DNA of 64,000 nucleotides from Drosophila persimilis (GCF_003286085.1 NW_020825313.1:2108001-2172000); one strand, 5' to 3'. Positions 10,420-20,498 are shown, counted from the stretch's first letter. The notes: generated by a model not told the origin, from the letters alone. Made by a program: numbers and translations.

Positions 10420-10700
10420 CTGATATTGGATGGCATTTCCCATTTGGATACATCAAATGAAGAAGCAGACTCGTGAAGTAATCGGAAGTCCTGGATCGAA
10501 TGACCAAATCAACTGAACCTTCCGTGTGAAGTGCAGAATCAGCACCGATACCAGATACTGATACCAACCCTTTGGCTCGTTTCAGCTGAAGCTTCTGAGT
10601 AAAACGAGCGGTTATTAAATTAATCTGAGAGCCTGAATCCAGAAAAGCCCGGCAAGGAAGAAGATACCAAATCGACTCTTTATCATAATGACTGTCGTGG
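10420..10700 (-). pseudogene. BEL/Pao aspartic protease (upper copy)
   Basis: The minus strand reads FLDSGSQINLITARFTQKL, giving the D-S-G active site, followed by a serine-rich stretch (10,319-10,567). Frame changes separate it from RT and from the gag knuckles. It is the same module as 3,439-3,705. Confidence 0.65.
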
Positions 10701-10803
10701 CTAGAAGCACTACGTCTGAGCTAAGATTCTGAGCAGGAGGCGAGCATGGTGATGAAGCGGCAACAAGAAAACTTGAAAGATTGGGGCCTGAGCATGAGTT
10801 TGT

Positions 10804-11002
10804 CTAAATAGGAGACGTAGTAGCGTTTGCAGGTTCCGTGTTAACTGACGTAGGCAGCGGATTGTTGATATGTAAAAGGGTATGATGTTTTTTACCGCAT
10901 GTGCGACATGAGCCTGAACTGCAAGAGGTATTCCAATGTCTTTTCTTCAAACAGTTGAAGCAAACTCTAAGCTTCCTTGCCTTTATAATTGTTTGATTGT
11001 TT
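10804..11002 (-). pseudogene. BEL/Pao gag zinc-knuckle end (upper copy)
   Basis: The minus-strand frame reads RVCFNCLKKRHWNTSC and CRTCGKKHHTLLHI, the paired Cys/His knuckles at the end of BEL/Pao gag that bind the RNA genome. The capsid part is deleted. The same open frame runs directly out of the truncated LTR, so a deletion has removed the leader and about 250 gag codons. Confidence 0.7.
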
Positions 11003-11359
11003 AATGATTTCCGAAACGTTATAAATTTTATTATAGGTATTAGAGAGTGATACACTTGGATGAGGCAAGCGATCCGATCTCGAGCCAAAGTAATAGATTG
11101 TGGACAAAAAAGGTCTGTTCTCCATCTATATCAAGCGGTAACTGCCAGAGCAGGCGCAGCTGCTGACGGCATACGAAAGATAACAAGAGCGAGCATAGAT
11201 AAAGAATAGATGATTAAATGAGAGCATGTTGCTGGGCGAGCATAGATAAAGCTACGCTTACGTTACGTTAGTTTAGTATAATGACTAAAATGGAAAAGAA
11301 GTGAATTGATAGGCAAAAGAAAGATGGTACAAAATTTACACTTGGGCTTCGCCCGAACA
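11003..11359 (-). repeat. BEL/Pao LTR, truncated, outer 5' end of the complex
   Basis: Shares the GGGCTTCGCCCGAACA end and most of the body with the full LTRs. It lacks an internal stretch around the TTTTGTGTGTTGAGGG segment and is cut on the gag side. Confidence 0.7.
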
Positions 11360-11364
11360 CTAAT
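11360..11364. repeat. Target-site duplication CTAAT, right copy
   Basis: Directly follows the outer LTR end at 11,359 and matches 764-768. Confidence 0.75.
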
Positions 11365-11389
11365 AGTAGGAAACTAATTATTTCGACAA

Positions 11390-11795
11390 TTTGCCCAAAA
11401 TTTGGCTAAATTGCTTAAGAGCGCATTTGGACCTCAAACTCCTTCCTCCATCTCTAACGCATCCATTCTGTCGAAATCTTCCGAAATTTTGGTTGACATT
11501 GTCGACATTTCCATGGACTCTTCCTTCTCTGAGGGTTCCTCCTCAATGAGATCTTCCAACACGCATTTAACCCCAGTGTCATCCTCCTTGGTCGTAAGGG
11601 GTGGGAAGTCCATACGTCCTTCCACCTGTATGAACAGGTCACATAGCTTTGCCACTTCCTCCTCCAATTCGCCAAGCGATCACTGTGCGAAGGGCCCACC
11701 ACCTGTAGCTCGAGATTATAATTTGTTCGTGGCCAGCGTCTTGCGGATGTTCGTCTTCCGATCTGCCCAAACCTGAAATCATAGAATCGTATCTG
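11390..11795 (-). pseudogene. Probable Harbinger second protein, zeste-like Myb/SANT domain
   Basis: On the minus strand, coding follows a good acceptor (TTTCAG at about 11,772-11,777). It starts VWADRKTNIRKTLATNK, continues with RATGGGPFAQ, an in-frame TGA, then SLGELEEEVAKLCDLFIQVE, and ends in an acidic tail (77-aa open stretch 11,434-11,667). The RKxLA...ATGGGP arrangement resembles the end of the zeste-type Myb/SANT-like DNA-binding domain, found in the DNA-binding partner protein of Harbinger elements. It is convergent with the transposase at 202-767 once the BEL/Pao insertion is removed. Two in-frame stops (near 11,690 and 11,720) show decay. The upstream exon was not identified. Confidence 0.5.
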
Positions 11796-11799
11796 ACAT

Positions 11800-11950
11800 C
11801 TGGTTATATTGAACTTTATAATTCTGCAAAGCTGATTAATGCAGCTATAAATCCTACCAGAACACATTGTAGGTTAAGGTTACCGTCTGGAAAGTATTAA
11901 GCTTTCAAATTAAAAACTACAAGTTTTTGGTGGTATTTTTAAATGAAATT
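11800..11950 (-). repeat. Dispersed repeat, possibly Harbinger subterminal sequence
   Basis: Contains a CCGTCTGGAAAGTATTAAGC block preceded by CTATAAATCCTACC. Related copies are at about 14,755-14,825 (-), 33,420-33,530 (+), 28,780-28,870 (+) and 46,670-46,800 (+). Since it lies just upstream of the Harbinger second gene, it may be that element's end region spread as non-autonomous copies. Confidence 0.4.
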
Positions 11951-13406
11951 TTGACTTTGAAAATTTGGGAAAAGTTTAAATAAATTTATTCCTTGGGGTT
12001 TTTAATTTGCTGGTATACCCATACATTGCACTAATTGGGCGTCGTTTTTAGTGCAGCCGTTGATCAAATATACAATTTTCGCACTTTTCCACCTGTTAAG
12101 CTATTAAGCGTTTTTAACAACTATTGCAATTTGAAGTTAATGAAAGTCGAGAGGCTGTTTATAATTCACAATTTATTTGTATATGTAAACCAACTTATCG
12201 TATGTACATATGGGAATGATTGGGGCGAACGATTGATGCGAGGATGTTAGTCTAATAGCTGCGACGATTAGCTCAAGACTGCCCATGCAAGGGCTGACGG
12301 GCCAAATTGCCGGGCCCTATGCAACAAGCTTAGACGCGAGCGAGAGCGTATGATAGAAAGAATTCCGCTGCATGTGCATATGCGGTAGCAAATGATCTTT
12401 ACAGTGGGGGCATTGGAAACGACAACACCAAAATGCATTTCCTTTGGGCCGCACCACTGGCAATAATTAAAAATATTTAAGCTGCTTGACGCGACACCAC
12501 CCGTACAACAACTCGTACTTTTCAGTCTTTTGAATAAGGTTTAATTAAAATATAAAGACTTTTTTATTTGCTATGTTTCTACCAGTTCCAGAAGTTTTTT
12601 AATATTAGTAATGAATTTAGTTAGTTAACGCTTGTTGCTAGGTTTAAAATGATTGAAGTTTGTTGGCGTACAACATATTTTGATTCCCTTGATACAGTCG
12701 TTCCATAGCTCTGAACAAATTCTAAGTAGGAGATCAGGAAATGGATTTTAGGTGACATGTTTGCTCCAATTTTTTCATAGTTCTGAAACATAATCATCAC
12801 TCTTTATGTTACCAAGAACATTTTTTGGATGGGAAGAGGAAGATAAGGTAGGAGCACATGCTTTAAGCTTTCCTTTCTGCAGTTCAGAAATAACCCCCAA
12901 TATTTTGGGTTGTAAGCCTCAAACAGTTGCTTAAATAGTCTGAAAAGATCCAAGAAGCTCGGCTTTAAATTTATGAAGATTCAGGATCAATTGTGCCCGT
13001 AAAAGGGGCTTGCCATATCTATTATCTATATTCTCCTGAATGGTCATTACTTGAATTCGTTTTTCCATTCGACGAATACGTTTTAGTGCCATTATTTCCC
13101 TCGAAATAGGATCAGGAAGGAGGCCTTAACCAGTGTGATGGACCTATTTCAGGCTGAGGTAAGCTCAGTAACCACAAGAAATTCGTAGAAATGGATGGAA
13201 CTTTAAGGGAGATATCAGGTTTGTCCTGTTGCAGAGGGGATGGATCGGGGCTCGAGTATGAGTCTCTCGTGTTGTGCGTTATACAGTGCAGGAGGAGGTG
13301 TAGAGTGAGGGGGCACTGTTGGTGCCTCGGTGATTTGAAATGAACTTACGCAGCTGATGTTATTCGGGTATTCGACCTGGTATTTCTCTTTATTATTATC
13401 GGATCG
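11951..13406. other. Intergenic repeat debris, no gene recognised
   Basis: AT-rich. 12,510-12,830 is related to 38,560-38,660 and 45,580-45,850 (shared TTTTCAGTCTTTTGA, CCAGAAGTTTTTTAATATTA and GGAAATGGATTTTAGGTGAC blocks), so it is a dispersed repeat probably tied to the Helitron-like element. A short minus-strand frame near 12,928-13,093 is rich in R/K and unassigned. Nothing else is supported. Confidence 0.5.
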
Positions 13407-13552
13407 GGTTGTCCACGTCAGTTCTTGGCTACGTCTGTACTTGGGGCCGGTTTTCTACGTAAGTTTTTGGTAAAACATCTGTACTCGGGGCCAGGTTTCC
13501 ACGTAACTTCTTGGTACGTCTGTACTCGGGACCAGGTTTCCACGTAAGTTTT
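13407..13552. repeat. Three-copy tandem repeat of about 42 bp
   Basis: Units of roughly 41-44 bp share GTxCACGTxAxTTxTTGG, TCTGTACTCGGGxCC and GGTTTCCACGTAA. The second and third units are closest. The GC-rich surroundings (13,220-14,040) contain no recognisable coding sequence. They also contain a second short direct repeat, CGTGGTTGATGAAC at about 13,739 and 13,860. Confidence 0.65.
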
Positions 13553-14439
13553 CCTCTGGTTCCAGCAGGCGCATATTTATACGTTCTCTGTCGCTCTGCG
13601 AAAGTGCACCTCCGCGCAGGGCTCGCATTTCGCTGACTTGGTGATCCTGGGTCGACCGGGTCACATTTCTTCCCATTTTGGTGACTTGGCGGATTTGCCT
13701 TTGGCGCGTGTCGTGAGTTTGCGCGGTCTCATCACTTCGTGGTTGATGAACTCGGACGATTGCACCCGACCGTCGCTAAGTCTGGAGTAGGGAAAAGGAG
13801 GCTCGCACAGCCTGGTGTGAGATTTCTTTGGGCTTTCTTTGTGCCGGTGTCTTCTTTCCGTGGTTGATGAACACGGACTACGAACCCGGGAAAACGCGTC
13901 AGACCGGTCGTTCGGTTTTGGGGTGGAGAAAGTCCGCATGACCAGGCGGGCTTAGTCGGCGGTTTGAGGGCCGGCGCGTGTCTTAGTAGCTACGTTGGCA
14001 TTTCTTATTCTATGTTGGGAGTGGCATTGTAGCGAATCCTTTTAAGTTCGTTACACCAGATTGTTTCGGGTAAACCATTTTCATGGTCCTCCCAATTCCA
14101 ATTACTTTGAATGAACAAAAGAAGCATTCGGAGCCGCAAATATCTATATTCCTCCACAGCATAGGACCACCAAACTGAAATTTTTTACCAAAAGAAAAAA
14201 TTGTAAGAAAAAAAAAATGTTTTTTTAACTCATCGCCTCACATTTTCCCATAAAGCGTGACTATAAAAATACCGAAAAATATCAAATTGTGATCTTTTGC
14301 CTATTTTAATACGTTTTCAGATCTAAGTTAATAAAATGAAATGCCAATAAGTTAAATTAGTTAAGTTTCATTCAACTTAGAAAATAATATCGAGCTAAAA
14401 GAATATGGAAATGGGCTTATATTAGAACTTAAACATTTG
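13553..14439. other. Unassigned non-coding stretch
   Basis: GC-rich to about 14,050, then AT-rich. Minus-strand open frames of 73-92 aa here (13,455-13,939) are low-complexity, R/S/P-rich and match nothing I recognise. The GC-rich block might be a solo LTR, but no second copy or convincing termini are visible. Confidence 0.35.
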
Positions 14440-14650
14440 ATGACGTTTGAAATTTCCACGGAAAATAAACAACAATAATTATAACGAATCTAGCATAAGA
14501 TCACTATTAATAAAATATCAAAAATATTCCCTTCTGTTTATACCAGGTCACAAAAATATTGAAGGAAATAAGCTAGCGCCAAATCTGATTATGATACTAT
14601 GTAACACAATATTTACGCTTCGAACCAAACCGACATTTTCTGATAGATAA
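14440..14650 (+). pseudogene. LINE RNase H remnant
   Basis: Reads SSIRSLLIKYQKYSLLFIPG followed by HKNIEGNKLAP, matching the last RNase H block (W/FIPGHxxIEGNxxAD type) of EN-RT-RNase H LINEs. Related pieces are at 22,575-22,720 and 27,313-27,460. Only about 60 codons survive, with no reverse transcriptase next to it. Confidence 0.5.
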
Positions 14651-14845
14651 TAGATTTTTTCATGAATTATTAATTTATGAATTTAATGAATTATGGTTTT
14701 TATTTCATAATGTGGTTTTTCTTTTTTACATAAATTAAGTATCTAACGCTTGTTTTGAACTTTGCCATTCTGAAAAGCTGATAAATGCAGTCTAAAAACT
14801 GGACCCGATCACTTTGTAGCTTCATCATTTTTTTCGTTATTTTTA

Positions 14846-15030
14846 TACCCGATACTCAAAATGAGTTTGGGGGTATATTAGATTTGTGGTGAAAATGGAT
14901 GTGTGTAACGTCCAGAAGGAAGCGTTTCCGACCCCATAAAGTACATATATTCTTGATCAGCATCAATAGCCAAGTCGATTCAGTCATGTCTGTTTGTCTC
15001 TTCGTCCCCATGAGCGCCTAGCAGTGCGGC
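14846..15030 (+). repeat. DINE-1/INE-1-like repeat
   Basis: Starts TATACCCGATACTCA and contains AAGGAAGCGTTTCCGACC, TATATTCTTGATCAGCATCA and ATAGCCAAGTCGATTC followed by the GTCTGT-rich block. These are the hallmark core of Drosophila INE-1/DINE-1 non-autonomous Helentron-type elements. It is truncated after the GAGCGCCTAG block. Confidence 0.75.
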
Positions 15031-15412
15031 CGATTACGCTTTTTTCCCGTCAGATCTGGCTTTTTTGAAGACCAAATCCGGGAAAATTGTTCAATTGTGG
15101 GAATTCTAGATTTATTATAAATGTGTTTTGTCTTTTTTTCAGCTTTTTTGATGTTGCTACCGGTTACGTAAAGTGGCCGGTTCATCATTCTTTTTTAACG
15201 ATGTTTGTCAACCACCCCTTGTTTACCAGATAATTTAGAAATTTTAAGACCGTCAGATCCGCCAACAAAATCTTGTGCGCTAAGGAAAATGGAATTAGTA
15301 AATTTGATTACCTTAAAGTTGAAAATATTCAGAAATTGAATGCATATATAGCGATATTAATTTAATTTAATAAAGGGGGAAAATATCAGCGAGATCCCTA
15401 GCTTTAGGAGGC

Positions 15413-15424
15413 TTACTTCTATAA
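15413..15424. repeat. LOA element 1 target-site duplication, left
   Basis: TTACTTCTATAA, repeated at 20,499-20,510. The paralogous empty site at about 25,239-25,250 reads TTACTTCCATAA once only. Confidence 0.85.
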
Positions 15425-15541
15425 GGTTAGGTTAGGTTGAGGCGGCTGCCGGGCTCGCTCGGAACCCGTCACACTTAGGCCGGTTTCGGCCCGTTGTGAT
15501 ACCGCATAGGATCATTCCTTCCTGCGTTGTGAGACTTCCTG

Positions 15542-16546
15542 TCAGCAATTATCCCATCCAGATGTTCTCACAAAGTTCGCTATCCTCCTGGGACATAGTT
15601 TGGACATCTCTGAGATGTCGTGTAGAAAGGCTGAGCTCAGGTGCTGTAGCCTTCTTCTGCTGAGAGCTGGGCAGGAGCAGAACAGATGTTCCACTGTCTC
15701 CTCCTCTTCCTCGTCTCTACAGCTGCGACAAAAATCGTTATATGGGGCCCCCAGCCTGTTAGCGTGGGTCCCTATTAGCCAGTGTTCCGTGAGGGAACGT
15801 ATGACTACGTTGCACCTTTTCCTGCTTAACTTGAGGAGCTCGGAGGTGCGCTTCATGTCCATGGTCGGCCATGTTTGCCGAGTTGTGCGACATCGTGGCA
15901 CTGTTTGCCACATATCGTTTGTTAGTCGCTTGTATTGCTCCCTTATAATGAGCTTACAGGTGGCCATTGGCATACAGATATCCTCCTTGTCTTGGAGAAG
16001 GCCAGTAGTGCCAGATCTAGCCAGCTCGTCCGCTATACAGTTGCCCTCGATGTCCCGGTGGCCCGGGACCCAAATCAGGCTAATAGCAAATTGCTGAGCC
16101 ATCTCGTGCGGAGATTTGCGGCAGTCTGCCACGGTGGCCGAGTTCGAGGAAATCGCGCTTAGCGATTTGATCGCAGCCTGGCTGTCGCTATAAATGTTTA
16201 GCTTGGTTGCCGTAACGGCCGCCGCTTGTAGGCAGTCTAGAGCCTCCCTGATTGCTATGATTTCCGCTTGAAAGACACTGCAATGATCTGGCAGTCTGAA
16301 GGAATGTCTTATGTTTAGCTGTTCAGAGTAGAGTCCCCCTCCGACTCTGTCGTCCAGCTTTGATCCATCTGTGAAGATGTTTATGGCCCCATCTGGGCCT
16401 GGGAGTCCCTCGAGCCATTCGTCTCTGTGAGGGATGATTGTGTCGAAGGGAGTGACTGTGTACTCTCTTGGAACTTGGTAGTTTGTTTTTGAGGGGACGG
16501 TACTGCTATTATTTAATATGGCTGAGTGACCTATGCACTGTGTCAC
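15542..16546 (-). pseudogene. LOA element 1 RNase H and C-terminal domain
   Basis: A 334-aa open stretch: INIFTDGSKLDDRVGGGLYS, VFQAEIIAIREAL, NIYSDSQAAIKSL and WVPGHRDIEGNCIADELARS give the D-E-D-D active-site blocks of RNase H. It ends with FCRSCRDEEEEETVEHLFCS and a following Cys, a C-x2-C...H-x4-C motif of unknown job. The M is internal; in an intact element this is the end of ORF2. A stop or frame change at about 16,547 separates it from the RT. Confidence 0.8.
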
Positions 16547-18460
16547 CTATTGATCTGAGTCTCCTAGACGTATTGCTGCTGCTTCTGCCCGTTCCTTTCC
16601 TGCGAGGTCAAGGCTCTGTAGGCATAGGATGGCATTTAGCGCATCATTTGGGGTGGTGCGAACAGCTCCGCTGATGCATATGGCGGCAGTCCGCTGGACT
16701 TTGCCCAGTTGCTTGGTGATCGCCCTTTTTGATAGGGCCGGCCACCACACCGTAACTCCGTAGAGTAGTATTGGTCTAACTATAGCTTGATATATCCATT
16801 GGACTATGCTTGGGATCATGCCCCATCTTAGCCCAATAGCTTTTTTGCATGTGTAGAGTGCAGTCATTGCCTTCTTCACTCTGTCTTTGACATTCAGGTT
16901 CCAGCTAAGCTTCTTATCAATTACCAACCCTAAGTAACTGGCACTGTCGCTAAAGGAGAGCCTGCATCCTTGTTGTATTGGAGGGTTGAGGGGCGGGACC
17001 TTGTATTTCTTTGTGAATAGTACGAGTTCCGTTTTTGAGGGATTTACTCCCAGACCGCGCGATTCTGTCCAATCCGACAGTTGCGCTAGCTTTGTGGACA
17101 TTAAGTCGCACAGTGTTTGGGGGTATTTCCCCGAGAAGATAATCGCAACGTCGTCCGCATAGGCCACGAATTTGCAGCCCCCCCTCTTCTAGGTCACATA
17201 GAATCTTGTTAACTGCTATGTTACACAGAAGAGGAGACAGGACACCACCTTGCGGGGTGCCTCTGTTGACATACCTTGACTGGGCGGACGATCCCATCGA
17301 TGATGTCACCGTCCTGCATGTGAGCAATTGATCAATGCGCATCGCCAAGTGACGGTCCACCCATAGGTAAGTCAGGGCTTCTGTAATGGCGCCCGGTACA
17401 ACGTTGTTGAAAGCTCCCTCAATATCGAGAAAGGCTATGAGTGAGTACTCTTTGTGATGCAGAGATTTCTCTACAGCTGAGATCACTTCATGAAGAGCCG
17501 TTTCCGTGGATTTTCCTTTCCGGTAGGCATGCTGTGCGCCTGACAGCAACTGAGGGTATATAGTTGTCCTCAGTTGCAGCCCGACGAGTCTCTCAAAGGT
17601 TTTGAGGAGGAAGGACGATAGGCTGATTGGTCTAAAGTCTTTTGCAGCTGAGTGCGAGGCTTTTCCTGCTTTGGGAATGAAGACTATCTTTGCCTTAAGC
17701 CATGTTCGCGGGATTGTACCCACAGCCAGTATCTTCCTGAAGATACCTTGTAGCCAGTTGATGGCCGTATCCCCGGCCTTCTGAAGTTGGGCCGGGATTA
17801 CCTGGTCTGGGCCTGGCGATTTGAACGGGTTGAAGCTGTTTATTGCCCAGCTTATGTTACGTTTTGTGAGGATGTGATCCATCGAGGTTACCGGTCCCTC
17901 TCCTGGAAGATGTACCGTCTCGATGGCTGTGCACCCTGGAAAATGCGTGTCTAGTAAAATGTGCAGGGTCTCCTCACTGGAGTTAGTCCATGTGCCGTCA
18001 TTCCTTTTAAGATACCCTACCGAGGGGTTAGTTTTTGAGAGAATCTTGCGAAGCCTTGCGGCCTCTGACGTTTCCTCAATTTCCGAGCAAAATTTTTGCC
18101 AAGAGGCCCTTTTTGCTTTCCTTGTTTCCTTTTTATATAGTGACAGACTGATTTTGTAGTCTGCCCAGTGGCTCCCCTGTTCTCCAGTGGCTCTCCTGTT
18201 TGGCCCTGTTAAAGAGGGTCCTGCAGCTTTTACGTAGGATGTCTGTTTGTTTTGACCACCAGGGGGTATCTTTTTCCCCCTAGGTTTGCTAGAGGGGCAT
18301 GCTGCCGCGAAGGCTTTGTTGCATGCTTCTGTGAACCTGTTCACTAGGCAATCTAGGTCGTCTTTTGTGTCAGGGCATGATGGTGCTTTGGAGGGGAGTA
18401 AGTCCTCCAGGGCTGAGCTATATTTTTCCCAGTTGGCTTTCCTGCGATTAATATAGTCCT
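16547..18460 (-). pseudogene. LOA element 1 reverse transcriptase, frameshifted
   Basis: Frames 16,950-18,344 and 16,547-17,167 together cover the RT. The first carries KIVFIPKAGKASHSAAKDF, RPISLSSFLLKTFERL, HAYRKGKSTETALHE, IAFLDIEGAFNN and RGTPQGGVLSPLL. A frameshift just before the catalytic box (near 17,165-17,190) moves AYADDVAIIFSG to the second frame. It would use the nicked target DNA as primer. Further sequence before 18,344 shows the linker from the endonuclease. Confidence 0.8.
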
Positions 18461-19170
18461 TAGGTTTCGGACACTCGAGGGATAGTGTGGTCTCGATGTA
18501 TCTGTGGTCAGAGAAAGAGTGGTCATCAAGGACTTACCAACTCTTGACTATGTCTAACAGGTTGGGAGACACTAAGGTGATGTCAATAACCTCCTGTCAA
18601 TTTTTAATTATAAAAGTGGGGTCGTTGCCCCGATTACAAATAAATAGATTTGAGTTAAGGATGAAGCTGAAAAGTGACTCACCCCTTACATTTGTGTTCG
18701 AGCTCCCCCATTGAGTGTGGTGAGCGTTGGCATCGCAACCTATTAATAGGTCTATGTCCGACCTCTCGCTGTCGCTGGCTAGTTTGCGAACAAGGTCGTT
18801 GGGAGGATCGTTTCCCTCATGGGCCATGTAGGACGACATCAGCCTTAGATGTGTCCCTTTCAGCTCTAGGCTGCCGCCGTGTTGTCGCTATCGCTATAAT
18901 TATGGATAGAAAGATATTAAGGTGCTTTCTGGCGAGAATGCAGGTGCGGGTTTTAAATTCATGTTGAGCTACAATTATCTTGTACTCCTTCGACCATAGT
19001 CCACAAACCTTGTCTCCCACTATCCAAGGTTCCTGGATCAGGGCTACGTCTGCTCCGCTCTCTTCAAGGCGGAGTATAAGAGCAGCGGATGCTGCTTTAC
19101 AGTGGTGGAGATTGATCTGAAGGAGCCTCAAGGACATCCTTAGTGTTCTCCACCACTGTAATGTCGGCAT
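18461..19170 (-). pseudogene. LOA element 1 endonuclease, frameshifted
   Basis: APE-type endonuclease at the start of ORF2. The frame from 19,170 reads MSLRLLQINLHHCKAASAAL and VALIQEPWIVGDKVCGL. After a frameshift near 18,830 a second frame (18,597-18,839) has IDLLIGCDANAHHTQWGSSN. The SDH motif block then follows after further damage near 18,530. The metal-binding N, E and D positions are visible. The start overlaps the end of ORF1, as in element 2. Confidence 0.75.
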
Positions 19171-20180
19171 CCGGATCGTCCTCGACTTCCTCGTGGCAAC
19201 ACATCGCCTCGAAGTCGCATCTCAGCGTGCCATCGGTGGAGTAGCCCTCTGGGTCTATCTCTGTGTGATCGTCGGGTGCTTCGATCTCCGAGGCAGCGTC
19301 CTGCTCGACTGGCGACTGGTCCAGGCTGCTTTTCCAGCAGGTCGAAGCAGCGGTCGGCCAGTGCCGCTTCCACCCACTTCCACTGGTTCCTAGGGATCCG
19401 GGAGTCCGCGCTGCCTTTGTCCAGGACGCCAATCAGCGTCCTTTCACTGGTAATCTGCGCGAATGATGTGTTAGGCAGTACTCTGCAGCGCTTCGGTGTC
19501 GGCCCCGGAGTCTCTTGCGAGCGCTGCCTTTTTGGCTGAGGGGCTTCCTTCTTCGGTGCTTCCTTGCCAAAGTTCGGCAGCACCTTCGAGGCCCACTCAA
19601 CCTTCTTTATCCATTTGTCCGTCGGGCTGGACATCTGGCTTGCGTTCTGCTGACGGAGTATATTGCCAGCACTCCTTCTATCGGCATATGTAAAAGATTT
19701 GGCTTGGACACTAGTAGATGGTGACTCATCACCCGCCACTTTACCAGCATGCAGAGCAGCCGCAGGATTGCATAGCCACTCTGCCAAGGTATCGGTTTTG
19801 TGAGCCAATTCACCACCCACCCCGACACCGGGATGGGACCCCTTTGGGCTCTCCCTAGCATCTTCCGCCGCGCAGGTTTTCCCTGCTGATTTGCGGGTCG
19901 GGCCAGGCCTTTGGGCCGCTGCCTTCCCCTGTTTGGGATTGCTCCCTGTTGGCATTTGGGGAGTGCCAGACTCATTTTGTTTGATTTTAAAATCTTCCAT
20001 TCTTTTCCCACGAGCTGCAGAGAAGGGGTACGGTCCGTCCGGGCAGAGATCCACGTTGCCCGGATAAGGCATACTTGGAACAGGGGGCTGCCAAGTCCCT
20101 GAGTTCTCCGTTAACGACTGGGCTAGTTTTATATACCGGGCCCCCAGCCAGGCTGACTCTCGGCACGGGTCGAATAACAC
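19140..20180 (-). CDS. LOA element 1 ORF1 protein (shortened)
   Basis: A 346-aa open frame; the likely start is the ATG near 20,001 (MEDFKIKQNESG) or an upstream one. It is rich in P, K and S, with a basic KEAPQPKRQRSQETPGPTPK stretch. SFAQITSERTLIGVLDKGSA corresponds to the SFAEVARGKTLIGVLDRGAE block of element 2 ORF1. The following RNA-binding-like module and acidic tail seen in element 2 are largely deleted or frameshifted, so the last 100 residues are out of the family frame. ORF1 proteins of LINEs coat the element RNA. The overlap with ORF2 start at 19,140-19,170 is retained. Confidence 0.6.
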   Translation of the reverse strand: MLFDPCRESAWLGARYIKLAQSLTENSGTWQPPVPSMPYPGNVDLCPDGPYPFSAARGKRMEDFKIKQNESGTPQMPTGSNPKQGKAAAQRPGPTRKSAGKTCAAEDARESPKGSHPGVGVGGELAHKTDTLAEWLCNPAAALHAGKVAGDESPSTSVQAKSFTYADRRSAGNILRQQNASQMSSPTDKWIKKVEWASKVLPNFGKEAPKKEAPQPKRQRSQETPGPTPKRCRVLPNTSFAQITSERTLIGVLDKGSADSRIPRNQWKWVEAALADRCFDLLEKQPGPVASRAGRCLGDRSTRRSHRDRPRGLLHRWHAEMRLRGDVLPRGSRGRSGCRHYSGGEH

Positions 20181-20498
20181 TCTTAGTCCAGCCCGGTGTG
20201 AGCTGAATGTGGGGGGTTGGGATGTGGGTAGGTAGTGTGTAGGGATAGGGGAGTGTGTGAGCTACTTATACGAGGCGGCACCACAAGCGCATCGTCAGTG
20301 TTGCTACTTCGCGAACACCCGCTGGCTGTCCGCGGCTGCTTATTTTCGGTACTCTCCCTAGGGATGTCCGATTATTCGCAGCTGACCTACCTATATGACC
20401 TGTATATAGGTAGGTCGTTCGATATCCGCAACCTGCGACCCGTCCGGTGGCCTCAGCTAGGCCCCCTTTGAGCCACCTCACGAGCTCATCAGACCAGA

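Larger units (their letters stand above)
769..11359 (-). mobile_element. BEL/Pao LTR retrotransposon complex with four LTRs
   Basis: A minus-strand complex of one BEL/Pao family. Read on the minus strand the order is: truncated LTR (11,359-11,003); gag knuckle, protease, RT, RNase H, integrase; LTR (7,029-6,562); short gag stub joined to an integrase C-terminal stub; LTR (5,295-4,828); gag, protease, RT, RNase H, integrase remnant; partial LTR (880-769). Neighbouring internal regions share LTRs, and one CTAAT duplication flanks the whole. LTRs end TG...CA, a G-rich polypurine tract (GGGGGGAGTA on the minus strand) precedes them and a tRNA-Trp-type primer site follows two bases after them. The enzyme order with integrase last and the DUF1759/DUF1758/DUF5641-type modules identify BEL/Pao. 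Every coding module carries frameshifts, stops or deletions, so no copy is autonomous. Confidence 0.85.
15425..20498 (-). mobile_element. LOA-type non-LTR retrotransposon (element 1)
   Basis: A 5,074-bp minus-strand LINE flanked by a 12-bp target duplication. It has ORF1 and an ORF2 with endonuclease, reverse transcriptase and RNase H, ending in a C-terminal Cys/His motif. Its 3' end (low coordinates) is a short CCTAACCTAACCT tail. The ORF2 start QINLHHCKAASAAL and the presence of RNase H place it with LOA/Bilbo/Baggins-like elements. ORF2 is broken by several frameshifts and stops, and ORF1 is shortened, so it is no longer autonomous. It is related to element 2 at 39,582-45,214 but clearly a different family. 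Confidence 0.8.

Noticed and set aside
15425-15437. True telomeric DNA at the TTAGG runs
   Set aside because: Only two to three units, exactly at LINE 3' ends and inside target duplications. They are element tails, not telomeres.
15600-16162. Plus-strand frame of 165 aa
   Set aside because: Antisense to the LOA RNase H coding; no own motifs.
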